Part shown: one piece after another, positions 30,720 through 40,190 of the stretch
Layout of the letters: every line of letters begins with the position of its first letter
Numbering within the stretch: the stretch's first letter is position 1
Assembly (NCBI GenBank): GCA_012960305.1
Contig: DUBM01000011.1
Coordinates: 434,001 to 498,000, forward strand
Reading direction: 5' to 3'
DNA: 64,000 nt
From: Gammaproteobacteria bacterium
GTDB taxonomy: Bacteria; Pseudomonadota; Gammaproteobacteria; Pseudomonadales; Pseudohongiellaceae
Translations under genes and position numbers: made by a program
Notes under the pieces: generated by a model
Told to the model about the DNA's origin: nothing
Database searches by the model: none
The model's input: the letters and a program-made list of their open reading frames with translations, nothing else

Positions 30720-31967
30720 ATGAAATCGAATTTCTCCCGCCTCAAGGTAATTCCGTTAGCGCTGGCTGCCAGTAATTTGGTTCTGATACAGGCTGCGAAC
30801 GCGCAATCAAGTGAAGAGGAAGCGATCCATGAACTGGTGAGCCGCCTGGACCTGGAAAGCTATAAAACCACTATAAAGGGCTTAACTCAGTTTGGCGATC
30901 GCCGCCAAGGAACTAGTCGTAATCGCAAAGCTGTCGATTGGATAGAGGCTCAACTACGGACCATGGGTTGTACCAACACTGAACGCTTGGACTATATTTT
31001 TGATCCTGAGCCTCAAGCTCCTCGTCCTCCAAGGCCGCGTTCCGCAGAAACTCCCGATCTAACCACCCCTACGGGAGCCAGTGTTGGTCGCAATGGCAGC
31101 GGCCCCGGCGGATCATCGATTTATGGTTACCGATCACCCACTGGTGTTAATCGAGACTTGAATGCCCAACCCGATGAACGAATTCGCGAACTGAATCGCG
31201 AAGAACCAGTTAATGGAGAACGGTCTCAGGTTTACTGTACGAAAATTGGTAGTAGCCGACCGGATGAGATGTACATTATTAGCGCACATATGGATGGGCA
31301 TGGTGTCAATGAAGCGGTCAATGATGATGGTTCTGGCACAGCACTAGTTATGGAGCTTGCACGAATTTTTAATTCTCCTGATGTGCAAACAGAACGTTCA
31401 ATTCGTTTTGCCCTATGGAATAACGAAGAAACCGGCTTGAATGGGTCCGGTGCTTATGTAGACCAACGCCAGGCATTGCAGGGACTCGAAAGTCCGCCAG
31501 GTTCCGGCAGCTACCCTGAACCAATATGGCTAGGAATGATCCAGCATGACATGATGTTGTGGGATCATGGTGCTCCTCGGGCCGATGGCACGGTAAGCAT
31601 GGATCAGCGACCTGAAGCCGATGTTAATATCGAGTTCCAATCTAACTCAGAGCTTGCCGAAGCGTCCGCTAGTCTTGCGTTCTACTTCAAAGCTTCTGCT
31701 GATGCCTATAACACAGACTATCCTGCTACAGTCGGCCCCCACATGACAAACACGGACTCAACTCCATTTATGAACATTGTGCCTTCGATCAGTCTGAGGG
31801 AAAACGAACGTGGCGCGCATACGGGGGCCGGTTGGAATCCAACGTGGCATACACCACAGGATGTTTGGACAACTTTCGATGATGAAGATTTCCGTTTGGG
31901 CTTAAATGCTGCTCAAACAACTCTTTCTGCTATAGCTCAATTAGTCGACGCGACTATCGACGACTAG
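30720..31967 (+). CDS. M28-family zinc peptidase, exported
   Basis: ISAHMDGHGVNEAVNDDGSGTALVMELARIF; LWNNEETGLNGSGAYVD; TNTDSTPF; signal peptide. Confidence 0.88.
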   Translation: MKSNFSRLKVIPLALAASNLVLIQAANAQSSEEEAIHELVSRLDLESYKTTIKGLTQFGDRRQGTSRNRKAVDWIEAQLRTMGCTNTERLDYIFDPEPQAPRPPRPRSAETPDLTTPTGASVGRNGSGPGGSSIYGYRSPTGVNRDLNAQPDERIRELNREEPVNGERSQVYCTKIGSSRPDEMYIISAHMDGHGVNEAVNDDGSGTALVMELARIFNSPDVQTERSIRFALWNNEETGLNGSGAYVDQRQALQGLESPPGSGSYPEPIWLGMIQHDMMLWDHGAPRADGTVSMDQRPEADVNIEFQSNSELAEASASLAFYFKASADAYNTDYPATVGPHMTNTDSTPFMNIVPSISLRENERGAHTGAGWNPTWHTPQDVWTTFDDEDFRLGLNAAQTTLSAIAQLVDATIDD

Positions 31968-32044
31968 AACTTTATCAGAATTAAGTTTTCCTAAAACAGG
32001 TAATTTTAAGCTATTTATTTTTTATTGAATTGGTGAGAGATCAG

Positions 32045-33079
32045 ATGATGACCAAAATAAATACCAGATATAAATTATTGTTGGGCCTTCGTATCGCAGC
32101 ATCTGTAGGTGTGATTCTATCAAGCACTTTAGCTAACGCTCAGAATTCAAGCGAATACCAAGTTCCAAGGACCGTTGACGGTGCACCTGACCTGCAAGGC
32201 ATGTGGACCAACAACACCATCACCGGACTAACTCGACCAGAACGGTTCGGCGAAAAGCTTGTTCTCTCTGTTGAAGAAGCGTTCGAGTTGGAGCAAGAAG
32301 TAGCGGATTACAATGCTGGCCGTGACTTACCTAGTGATCCCAGCCGCGGTGCTCCGGTAAAAACTCAGATCGAGACTGCTGACAGCTACAATAATTTTTG
32401 GATGGACACAGGCACTCAAATCATTCGATACAACAATGAATTTCGCAGCTCCATCATTGTCGACCCTGCTAATGGCCAAATTCCGGCTTATACTCCAACT
32501 GCAAGAGCTCGACTGGATGCGGCCGTTGAGTTACGGCAAACCAGAGGTCCCTTTGCAGGCCCTGAATCCAGACCACTAGCGGAACGATGTTTAATGTCTT
32601 TCGGCTCCAGCTCTGGCCCACCCATGCTGCCAATTTTGTATAACAATCATTATCAGATCGTACAGTCACCAGGCTACGTAATGATTCTTGTAGAAATGGT
32701 TCACGATGCCAGAATAATTAGAATTGATAATGAGCCGATGCCTGAGAATATGCGACGGTGGATGGGCGATTCTGTTGGACATTGGAACGGTGACACCTTA
32801 GTGGTGGAAACTCGACATTTTAATCCGTCACAAAGATTTCGAGGCTCATCTGATAGCTTTATGGTCACAGAACAATTTACGCGAGTCGATGACGGTATTA
32901 TTAATTACCGATTCACTGTCGAAGACCCTGGCACTTTTGAACAATCCTGGTCAGGTGAGATGCCACTTAATCTAACTGACAGCAGACTCTATGAATACGC
33001 CTGTCACGAGGGCAATTATTCACTGTCAGGAGTCCTAGCGGGCGCTCGATTGGATGAAGAAGACGCATCCACTCCGTAA
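32045..33079 (+). CDS. uncharacterised secreted protein, paralog family A copy 4
   Basis: 'APDLQGMWTNNTITGLTRPERF...YNNHYQIVQSPGYVMILVEMVHDARII...GHWNGDTLVVETRHF...YEYACHEGNYSLSGVL'. Confidence 0.75.
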   Translation: MMTKINTRYKLLLGLRIAASVGVILSSTLANAQNSSEYQVPRTVDGAPDLQGMWTNNTITGLTRPERFGEKLVLSVEEAFELEQEVADYNAGRDLPSDPSRGAPVKTQIETADSYNNFWMDTGTQIIRYNNEFRSSIIVDPANGQIPAYTPTARARLDAAVELRQTRGPFAGPESRPLAERCLMSFGSSSGPPMLPILYNNHYQIVQSPGYVMILVEMVHDARIIRIDNEPMPENMRRWMGDSVGHWNGDTLVVETRHFNPSQRFRGSSDSFMVTEQFTRVDDGIINYRFTVEDPGTFEQSWSGEMPLNLTDSRLYEYACHEGNYSLSGVLAGARLDEEDASTP

Positions 33080-33251
33080 ACCAGCTCTTAGAATGCATTG
33101 AAAATAATCCGATAAGGGTTAAATCGCTGACACACTATTTGGCCAATTAAGAATTGACCACATCATTCTCGAGTTACTTCTTAAAGTAATTTAACTCTTT
33201 TCTAATTGCGGAGGGATTAAGAATTAACCACCGGTTATCTTCTACCGCGAG

Positions 33252-34181
33252 CTAGTCGAGCCCTAGCAATATTGCAGGATTCTTCCTAGCCATGAGATCA
33301 ATTTGAGCGGAATTGATCTCAGCTGTTCTCAAAGCCTGAATGAATGCACGCATTCCGGATGCGTGATCAGGATTGCCGGCTTGACCGAAATCACTTGAGA
33401 TTAAAAAATTGTCCGCGCCGAGAGTATTAATGGCGTCAACATAAGCAAATATATCTAGAGCATCAGAATAAACTTCAAGCCAATCTAATTCGAGAATCGC
33501 TCCTAGACTTGCCATTTGCTGCATTTGTTCGAGTGACGCATTCTGACCAAAAACGTGGGTTACTAGTATGTTTTCGACGCCCATTTCTCTAGCTATTGGT
33601 AGTAGATGAAGAACTTCCTGAGGGGAGGAATGGCCCATTGCTAAAACGAGATTATGTTGAGCAATAAGACTAAAGACTTCTAATAGTTCTGGTACCACCG
33701 AACCATTGCGCATTACTGAGACAAAGCCGTCATTACTGCCAGCTCTTCTCACATAGAATTCTGAATCAAAAGTAGGCAACCAAACAACCTTGCCGTGTTC
33801 GGAACTGAAGGCAACCATTTGCCTTATCGCTTCGAGATTGATTCCGCCAACCGCACGATTGAGTGCCACACCGCCAAAAACTTTCAAATCATCCACAGTT
33901 GTTGCAGCCAAGGCGGCTCGATCGGACGTAATGGTAAAGTGATTCTTCAACACTACACCACGCAATCCAGCTTCTTCAGCTAATCGCACTGCTTCAAAAT
34001 CATTAAATTCACGCGGGCGAGAGTCAGGGCCAGCGTGAACATGAAAATCGATAACGCCTGTTAAATCAGTTTCAAATTGTTGGGCCGATACGCTGGCGAT
34101 AATTGATACAGATGCCACCAAACCGAAAAAGAAATTGGGTAATGCCTTCGGTTTATGTACTGCTTGATGTATTTTAGACAC
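33252..34181 (-). CDS. DUF6282-like (amidohydrolase/PHP-like) exported protein
   Basis: 'TGVIDFHVHAGPDSRPREFNDFEAVRLAEEAGLRGVVLKNHF...NILVTHVFGQNASLEQMQ'. Confidence 0.7.
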   Translation of the reverse strand: MSKIHQAVHKPKALPNFFFGLVASVSIIASVSAQQFETDLTGVIDFHVHAGPDSRPREFNDFEAVRLAEEAGLRGVVLKNHFTITSDRAALAATTVDDLKVFGGVALNRAVGGINLEAIRQMVAFSSEHGKVVWLPTFDSEFYVRRAGSNDGFVSVMRNGSVVPELLEVFSLIAQHNLVLAMGHSSPQEVLHLLPIAREMGVENILVTHVFGQNASLEQMQQMASLGAILELDWLEVYSDALDIFAYVDAINTLGADNFLISSDFGQAGNPDHASGMRAFIQALRTAEINSAQIDLMARKNPAILLGLD

Positions 34182-34212
34182 GAATAAGACCTTTCTTTTT
34201 GACAGAATTTTT

Positions 34213-35277
34213 CTAGTTCAAAACATGTCGCTCAAGCATTTTCCTTCTCACGACCGCTCCGTATACATTTCCATCATGATCGACCCCGACCCCCTCAGCG
34301 CCGGAGTGGTCATCTCGTAGCGGCTCCATGTCCTCGATAAATGCAGTGACGGTTCCATCTACTGCAGAACCTATGCGGATACCTTTCTTGATACCCATAA
34401 GCTCATTCGCATTGGTATCAGGACCTGATTCTGAATCCGCCACATAGATAGTGTCATCTGCTGTGATAAATATCCCACTGGGCCGGCCAAACTGTCTCCA
34501 TTCATCAACGAAACCGCCGTCTTGATTAAATATTTGAATTCGATTATTTTCCCGATCGCCAACAAATAAACGTCCTTTAGAGTCCATAGCAATAGTGTGA
34601 GGCTCACTCAACTCGCCCAGGCCCGAGCCTTTGCTTCCCCATGCTTTTACGAATGTACCGTCAGCTAAATAATGGACTATTTGATTGTTCAAACCATTGC
34701 GATGACTTTCAGCAACAAAGATATCCCCAGTGTTAGGATCAGTAACAACATCATTGGGTTGGTGTAATAAATTAGGTCCGGTTCCGCCCACGCCTCTTTG
34801 ACCCAAAGTCATCACGAGTTCTCCTGCTGGACTGAACTTGAACACCTGATGACCTATCTCATTGTTCCCCCGAGCATCGGTAACCCAAAGAAAGCCATCT
34901 TTATCCACTGTTGCTCCATGAGGGAAAATGAATAAACCCTCTCCAAAACTATCCAGCAGATTTCCTTCGTAGTCATATTTTAGAATGGGTGGTTCAGATC
35001 GACCCTCGCAGGAATTATCCACACAACGATGCACCACATAAATGAATTGGCCATCAGGTGATGGCTCTACCGCGGTAACTGCTGCCCACTCCGTTCCTGA
35101 AGGTAATTGACCCCAGTTACGTTGAGTCAGATAGGTTTGCGGCAAATCGTTGCGGACACCATGCACAATAGGAGCCACGGATTGAGCCGCTGATTGTAAG
35201 AAAATTATAGTGGCTAACAATAGAAGGATATAGCGCACGCTTGACCTCTCTTGACTGGATTGATTTTCTATATTCAC
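34213..35277 (-). CDS. NHL-repeat/peptidyl-amidating-lyase-like propeller protein, exported
   Basis: VDKDGFLWVTDARGN, PNDVVTDPNTGDIFVAESH, SEPHTIAMDSKGRLFVGDRENNRIQIFNQDG. Confidence 0.8.
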   Translation of the reverse strand: MNIENQSSQERSSVRYILLLLATIIFLQSAAQSVAPIVHGVRNDLPQTYLTQRNWGQLPSGTEWAAVTAVEPSPDGQFIYVVHRCVDNSCEGRSEPPILKYDYEGNLLDSFGEGLFIFPHGATVDKDGFLWVTDARGNNEIGHQVFKFSPAGELVMTLGQRGVGGTGPNLLHQPNDVVTDPNTGDIFVAESHRNGLNNQIVHYLADGTFVKAWGSKGSGLGELSEPHTIAMDSKGRLFVGDRENNRIQIFNQDGGFVDEWRQFGRPSGIFITADDTIYVADSESGPDTNANELMGIKKGIRIGSAVDGTVTAFIEDMEPLRDDHSGAEGVGVDHDGNVYGAVVRRKMLERHVLN

Positions 35278-35458
35278 GAGTTGGGCTTTCCGTTTTCAAA
35301 ATTCGGCGCTTATTGTCTGAAATTGAGTATCCCACCGATTCTAATCGATATCCAATGAGGCTCTTATACTACGGTGAATCGGTACTCTTACACCTGCTTT
35401 TCTAGTACTATTTTCTGTAATATTAAGAACTCGGGCTCGCTGAGGCTATTTATGCAGG

Positions 35459-37639
35459 ATGGACAATAAGATGCAAAGAAACATAGGGTTCACAGATATA
35501 TTCAATCAAGCTCCGCAAAGCAAAAATAGAGCTACAATGTTTGCCACCTTGTGTTTGAGTAATATCTTACTCTCGCTCACCTCACTGCCGTTGGCCACTG
35601 CTGAGCTTGCGGAGAGCGTAGTAACATTTACTGAAAGTCAGGCTTCTCGAGGAAAAACCAACTACGACGAGAATTGTGCTTCCTGCCATGGATTTGGTCT
35701 AGAAGGATTTGGCTTGATCCCTAGTTTGGATGGAAGTTATTTTTCCGGACGCTGGGGTGATACTCCAGCGGATGAACTGGCACTTAATGTTAGGCGCATG
35801 CCACCTGGAGAAGAAAATTCTCTCGGAGAAAACAGTTACACTGATATTCTGGCTTACTTACTAAGGTTCAATGGAATTGCCGCCAGCGATACTACTCTGC
35901 CCGCAGACATCGTCAGCTTGGGCAATCTATTTATCCCAGAAGAAGCTTTGGGCAACTCAACCTCCACCGCATCAATCCCTCTCTTCTACAATACTAATGG
36001 TCCTTTATTCGAATCTGAGTTGCTCGCCAATCTAAGCCCGGTAACAGATGCAATGCTATTGAATCCGCCGGTTAAAGATTGGCTTATCTGGCGCCGAACC
36101 AGTAACAACCTAGGCCACAGCCCTCTTGAACAAATCACCAAAAACAATGTTGATGATTTACAAATGGCTTGGAGCTGGGCATTGCCTGTCGGAGCCAACA
36201 TGATGACTCCTATTGTTCATGATGGAGTGCTATTTGCTTATAGCTTCGGCGATGTGTTGCAGGCTATTAATGCAGCCACGGGAGATTTGTTATGGAGTTT
36301 TCAGCGAGAACTTGACGGAGATGTGGTTCCGGATTCCAAAAAAGGCGTGGCAATTTATGCTGACAAGATAATTATCCCCACCTCTGATATGCATTTAATC
36401 GCTCTAGAGATGAAAACTGGACAAGTAGCTTGGGATCACAAAGTAGATGTCGGTGATGAAGATGGCCATTGGTTCAAGAGCGCGCCACTAATAGCTAAGG
36501 GTAAAGCCATAATCGGTTTAACTGGCCGCCAGGAAGTTGAAGGTGGCGACTTTATAGTTGCAGTGGACATGGATAGCGGTGAAGAGTCATGGCGTTTTTA
36601 TACTGTAGCAAGACCAGGTGAGCCAGGCGGGAATAGCTGGAATGGCTTGTCGTTAGAGGAGCGCACTGGTGGTTCTGTTTGGATTCCAGGCAGTTTTGAT
36701 CCTGAATTAAACCTGGTTTACTTCGGACCTGCACCCACCTATGACACTCACCCTTTGCGGCAACCCTCCATCGATCCAAACGTTACCAGAGACGCCTTGT
36801 ATACCAATAGCACTATAGCCCTGGATGCTGATACAGGCGAATTAGTCTGGCACTACCAACATGCGCGCAATGATCAGCTAGATCATGACTGGGCCTACGA
36901 AAGACAAATTCTCAATCTAAACATCGAAGGCGTTATGCGTAAGGTTGTCGTCACCGGGGGCAAACTTGCCATATTCGAAGCCATGGATGCCGCCACAGGT
37001 GAGTATCTATTCTCAATTGATCTAGATATGCAGAATGTTGTTGCGGAAATTGATCCAAGTAATGGCGAGAAATCTATCAACCCCATCGCTATTCCAGAAT
37101 TAGACCAGGTGATCAGTCAGTATTCCATGCCGGGCATTTGTCCAGATTGGTTGGGTGCTCGCAATATGCAGGCAACCTCTTACAATCCGAAAACTAAAAT
37201 ACTGTATATACCCATCTCTGACACTTGCCTTGATGATGACAGCGGTGAGCGTTGGCAAAAATATCCTGACAGAAGTACAGACGGCAGCTACGGCATTATC
37301 AAGGCAGTTAATCTTGAAACCCGCGAGGTAGTCTGGACTGCACGAAGAACCGGGCCACAGGCAGCAGCGAATCTATCTACCAGCAGCGGCTTATTATTCA
37401 TCGGTTCGGTAGATCGCTGGTTCAGTGCTTTGGACCAAGACAATGGCGAAGTTTTATGGGAAAGAAAGCTAGACAACGCACTTAATTCTTACCCTATAAC
37501 TTATCAGGTTGATGACAAGCAATATGTAGCAGTAGCTACGAATTCCGGTGGCATTCATACTCGCACTATGAGAACAGCCGCCAATATAAATCTGCCTCAG
37601 GAGGGAGCTACTCTTTGGGTGTTTGCCCTCCCCGACTAG
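35459..37639 (+). CDS. quinohemoprotein: N-terminal cytochrome c domain plus PQQ dehydrogenase propeller
   Basis: NYDENCASCHGFGLEG (CXXCH) followed by 'WLIWRRTSNNLGHSPLEQITKNNVDDLQMAWSW', 'ALDADTGELVWHYQHARNDQLDHDW'. Confidence 0.9.
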   Translation: MDNKMQRNIGFTDIFNQAPQSKNRATMFATLCLSNILLSLTSLPLATAELAESVVTFTESQASRGKTNYDENCASCHGFGLEGFGLIPSLDGSYFSGRWGDTPADELALNVRRMPPGEENSLGENSYTDILAYLLRFNGIAASDTTLPADIVSLGNLFIPEEALGNSTSTASIPLFYNTNGPLFESELLANLSPVTDAMLLNPPVKDWLIWRRTSNNLGHSPLEQITKNNVDDLQMAWSWALPVGANMMTPIVHDGVLFAYSFGDVLQAINAATGDLLWSFQRELDGDVVPDSKKGVAIYADKIIIPTSDMHLIALEMKTGQVAWDHKVDVGDEDGHWFKSAPLIAKGKAIIGLTGRQEVEGGDFIVAVDMDSGEESWRFYTVARPGEPGGNSWNGLSLEERTGGSVWIPGSFDPELNLVYFGPAPTYDTHPLRQPSIDPNVTRDALYTNSTIALDADTGELVWHYQHARNDQLDHDWAYERQILNLNIEGVMRKVVVTGGKLAIFEAMDAATGEYLFSIDLDMQNVVAEIDPSNGEKSINPIAIPELDQVISQYSMPGICPDWLGARNMQATSYNPKTKILYIPISDTCLDDDSGERWQKYPDRSTDGSYGIIKAVNLETREVVWTARRTGPQAAANLSTSSGLLFIGSVDRWFSALDQDNGEVLWERKLDNALNSYPITYQVDDKQYVAVATNSGGIHTRTMRTAANINLPQEGATLWVFALPD

Positions 37640-37671
37640 GCAGAGCGCGTCATATAGCTTTCTTGATAGCT

Positions 37672-37866
37672 TCACCAATGCTCGATCGAATTGCCATAGT
37701 ACTGGAGAAAAGATCGGTGAACCGGTTTAATTCGAGATCGATCATGCTCTTCTATGAGTAAGCCCCGATCTCTAAGCAGCTCCAGACTATTAGAAAGTAT
37801 TTTATGTCTGAGCTTTTCATCTGGCTTCGATTGTGGAGCAATATAAGTAAGAAGGTTATAGTAGAT
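37672..37866 (-). pseudogene. C-terminal remnant of a PlsB/LPLAT-like acyltransferase
   Basis: Open reverse frame without ATG: ...YYNLLTYIAPQSKPDEKLRHKILSNSLELLRDRGLLIEEHDRSRIKPVHRSFLQYYGNSIEHW*; resembles PlsB-type C-terminus (LL.YYANSI.H). Absent from ORF track. Confidence 0.4.
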
Positions 37867-37891
37867 TCATAATCGAGCTAAAGGTGTCTCC

Positions 37892-38401
37892 ATGAAATTA
37901 ATTACCAATCTGGCTATCGCATTCTGCTTGCTTAGTGCCAGCGCTATCGCCCAGGATTCCGGAGCTCCGCCAGCAATTTATAAACCCGGCGGAGAAATAG
38001 ATGCAGAACTAGATCGAGCAGCTGCGAATTCTGCTTCCGCAGGGGGCTGGTCTGTAACTATTGCCCCGGGAATTACAGTTCGGCGCCGTGGTAGTTCCGT
38101 TCAACAATATGCAGTCTTACATCCTTTTAGTATTGAGATTTATCGAATTTTAGAAGGTAGCGGCACGCTAGTTACTGGTGGGCTTTTGGTTCCGCCACTG
38201 GCAGAATCCGCGAGCCCAAATATTATTCGCACTCTAAATGGCGTAAAAGGTGGATTGTCAAGAGAAGTTAAGGCCGGCGATATTCTAGTTCTGCAACCAG
38301 GGACTCCGCATTGGTTTAGTAATATCGACGGAGGATCCATTACCTATATGGAGTCGAGAGTTCAGATCACTAGTCATCCGATTCAATATCAACAGGAATA
38401 A
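37892..38401 (+). CDS. cupin-domain exported protein
   Basis: 'IEIYRILEGSGTLVTGG...GDILVLQPGTPHWFSNIDG'; signal peptide. Confidence 0.8.
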   Translation: MKLITNLAIAFCLLSASAIAQDSGAPPAIYKPGGEIDAELDRAAANSASAGGWSVTIAPGITVRRRGSSVQQYAVLHPFSIEIYRILEGSGTLVTGGLLVPPLAESASPNIIRTLNGVKGGLSREVKAGDILVLQPGTPHWFSNIDGGSITYMESRVQITSHPIQYQQE

Positions 38402-38463
38402 TCTTACAGGAGTATTAACTTTAGTTTAAATTGACTGGGCTTAGATTAGTAAACTTAAAAATC

Positions 38464-38498
38464 AAAAAAGGGACTACCCGTGAAAGAATCCCCTTTTT
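38464..38498. terminator. probable rho-independent terminator between convergent genes
   Basis: aaaaaagggacta...gaatccccttttt imperfect stem with A/T tracts. Confidence 0.6.
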
Positions 38499-38612
38499 GT
38501 AAAAGATTTTTGCAAAATCTTCTAAACTAGAATCATTTCAAACTGTCTTCATTTAACATCGCACCGTTTCCCAAAGTAACCACTCCCCTACTCAGCAGTG
38601 GTGCGACACTGT

Positions 38613-39374
38613 TTAAGGCTTCTTGAATACCAAAAAGAAACGATCAGTCATATTAGCAATACGACCTACTTCCTGAGTTAGATCATCACTTTCCTCAAAG
38701 AACATATCTGAGATACGGTCCAGAACGAATCCTGCTCGCTGAACTTGCAAGATCACAGATACTGGATCTTCACGACGACCCAAAGCCCCAGATTCTTCTT
38801 GCATGTGGCGACGAGTATGATCAACAACCACATATTCACCACCAGACTTAAGCGTTTCAAATACTTTTCGGTTTATACGCATATTGTCTTCTTCATTGAA
38901 GTTATGGTATTCACGAAAATGTAAAAACAAATCTGCAGTAGGCACACCGAAATCGATTTCACCTGGAACGTAGCGACCCTCGGTACGGCTGAAATTATTT
39001 TCTATTACTACCTGATGCGTCATTGCAAACTCAGGCTCTTCTGTCCAGTCACCCCAATTGCTAAAAGTACTCTCGTTATCAACAGTCATTAGATGGCCAT
39101 TGTCTACCAGTACGGGGCCAAGAATCTTAGTGTAATAAGCTTGGCCTGCAGGCAAGAATTCGATAACAGTCATATCGTCTTTCAGACCGATAAAGTCTAG
39201 AGCAGCGACAGGATCGCGATCTGCATCACGAGCTAATTCTACGTCAGTACGATGTTCGCCTTGCATTGCTGCGGCAACTTTTTGCTGTAAAGGAGTCAGG
39301 TTTTGCGCGCTAGCCAGTACTGGTGCTAATAGGGCCATAATCGCAATTGTTATTGATGTCTTATATTTATGCAT
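38613..39374 (-). CDS. exported class I SAM-dependent methyltransferase-like protein
   Basis: Signal peptide; 'MTVIEFLPAGQAYYTKILGPVL...GGEYVVVDHTRRHMQEESG...RAGFVLDRISDMF'. Confidence 0.75.
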   Translation of the reverse strand: MHKYKTSITIAIMALLAPVLASAQNLTPLQQKVAAAMQGEHRTDVELARDADRDPVAALDFIGLKDDMTVIEFLPAGQAYYTKILGPVLVDNGHLMTVDNESTFSNWGDWTEEPEFAMTHQVVIENNFSRTEGRYVPGEIDFGVPTADLFLHFREYHNFNEEDNMRINRKVFETLKSGGEYVVVDHTRRHMQEESGALGRREDPVSVILQVQRAGFVLDRISDMFFEESDDLTQEVGRIANMTDRFFLVFKKP

Positions 39375-39671
39375 TTTCGTTCCTTACCGAGATCACAGGG
39401 ATTGATAAAATTTTCATCTATATGCCTTTCTAGCTTCAAGATTCTTGATGATCACTAGCGAGATTTGGTCATATAGCGGCAAATCTTACTCCTTTGGAGG
39501 TCATTTTTCGAGTTTTCTCCATCAAGTTCCAGCGTATTAGCAAGTCCGATGATTCCGAGGAGCAATAGCGGTAAGTTGACGGTAACGTACACAAGGATTG
39601 ATAGGAATCAATATTCCAATCCTACTACTCGCTGCAATGAATCATCACTATCGAAATCTGGAGCACCTATT

Positions 39672-39932
39672 ATGTTATGCGTTTTTCCCAATAGCCGAGA
39701 TAGAGTAAATATCGAATTTACCGAAATGCAGGATGCCGAAGCGATGGTGACAGCTCTTGATGAATTGTTTCTCCATTCCAAGAATATTGAACAAGGGAAA
39801 AAGCTTTATCGAATCAAAAAACTCCATTGGCAACCAATTGATGGCATCATGGTGGAGCTGTCAAAATTGCCAGAGTTGTTTAAATTAATGAGGAAGGTTG
39901 ATCGTATAGCTGTGGTAACCGAAAAAGAGTAG
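39672..39932 (+). CDS. hypothetical protein, possibly STAS/SpoIIAA-like
   Basis: MLCVFPNSRDRVNIEFTEMQDAEAMVTALDELFLHSK...; upstream part of track ORF is unlikely to be coding. Confidence 0.4.
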   Translation: MLCVFPNSRDRVNIEFTEMQDAEAMVTALDELFLHSKNIEQGKKLYRIKKLHWQPIDGIMVELSKLPELFKLMRKVDRIAVVTEKE

Positions 39933-40190
39933 ATATAAAAGATTTGAGAATTCAAAAAAACGGTTATTCTTTGCCTCATCATAAAAGGCTTCGACGCAGA
40001 TGAAGAAAAGGAACCATAGGCGCAGTCGGTCATGTTGTTGTAATTGAGTCTACTGCTATGAAAAAAACTTAAGCAATCTAACAAGAAAGAGGTAACAGAT
40101 GTTAACCATCTATTACCTCTATAATTTTCAATCATACTTACTGCTTCTAGAAGTCACATGTACTAAAGAACATGATTCTAAAAGACTAGC

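Noticed and set aside
39549-39671. Upstream extension of the 39549..39932 ORF
   Set aside because: N-terminal 41 residues look like non-coding translation; Met at 39672 gives a more credible protein.
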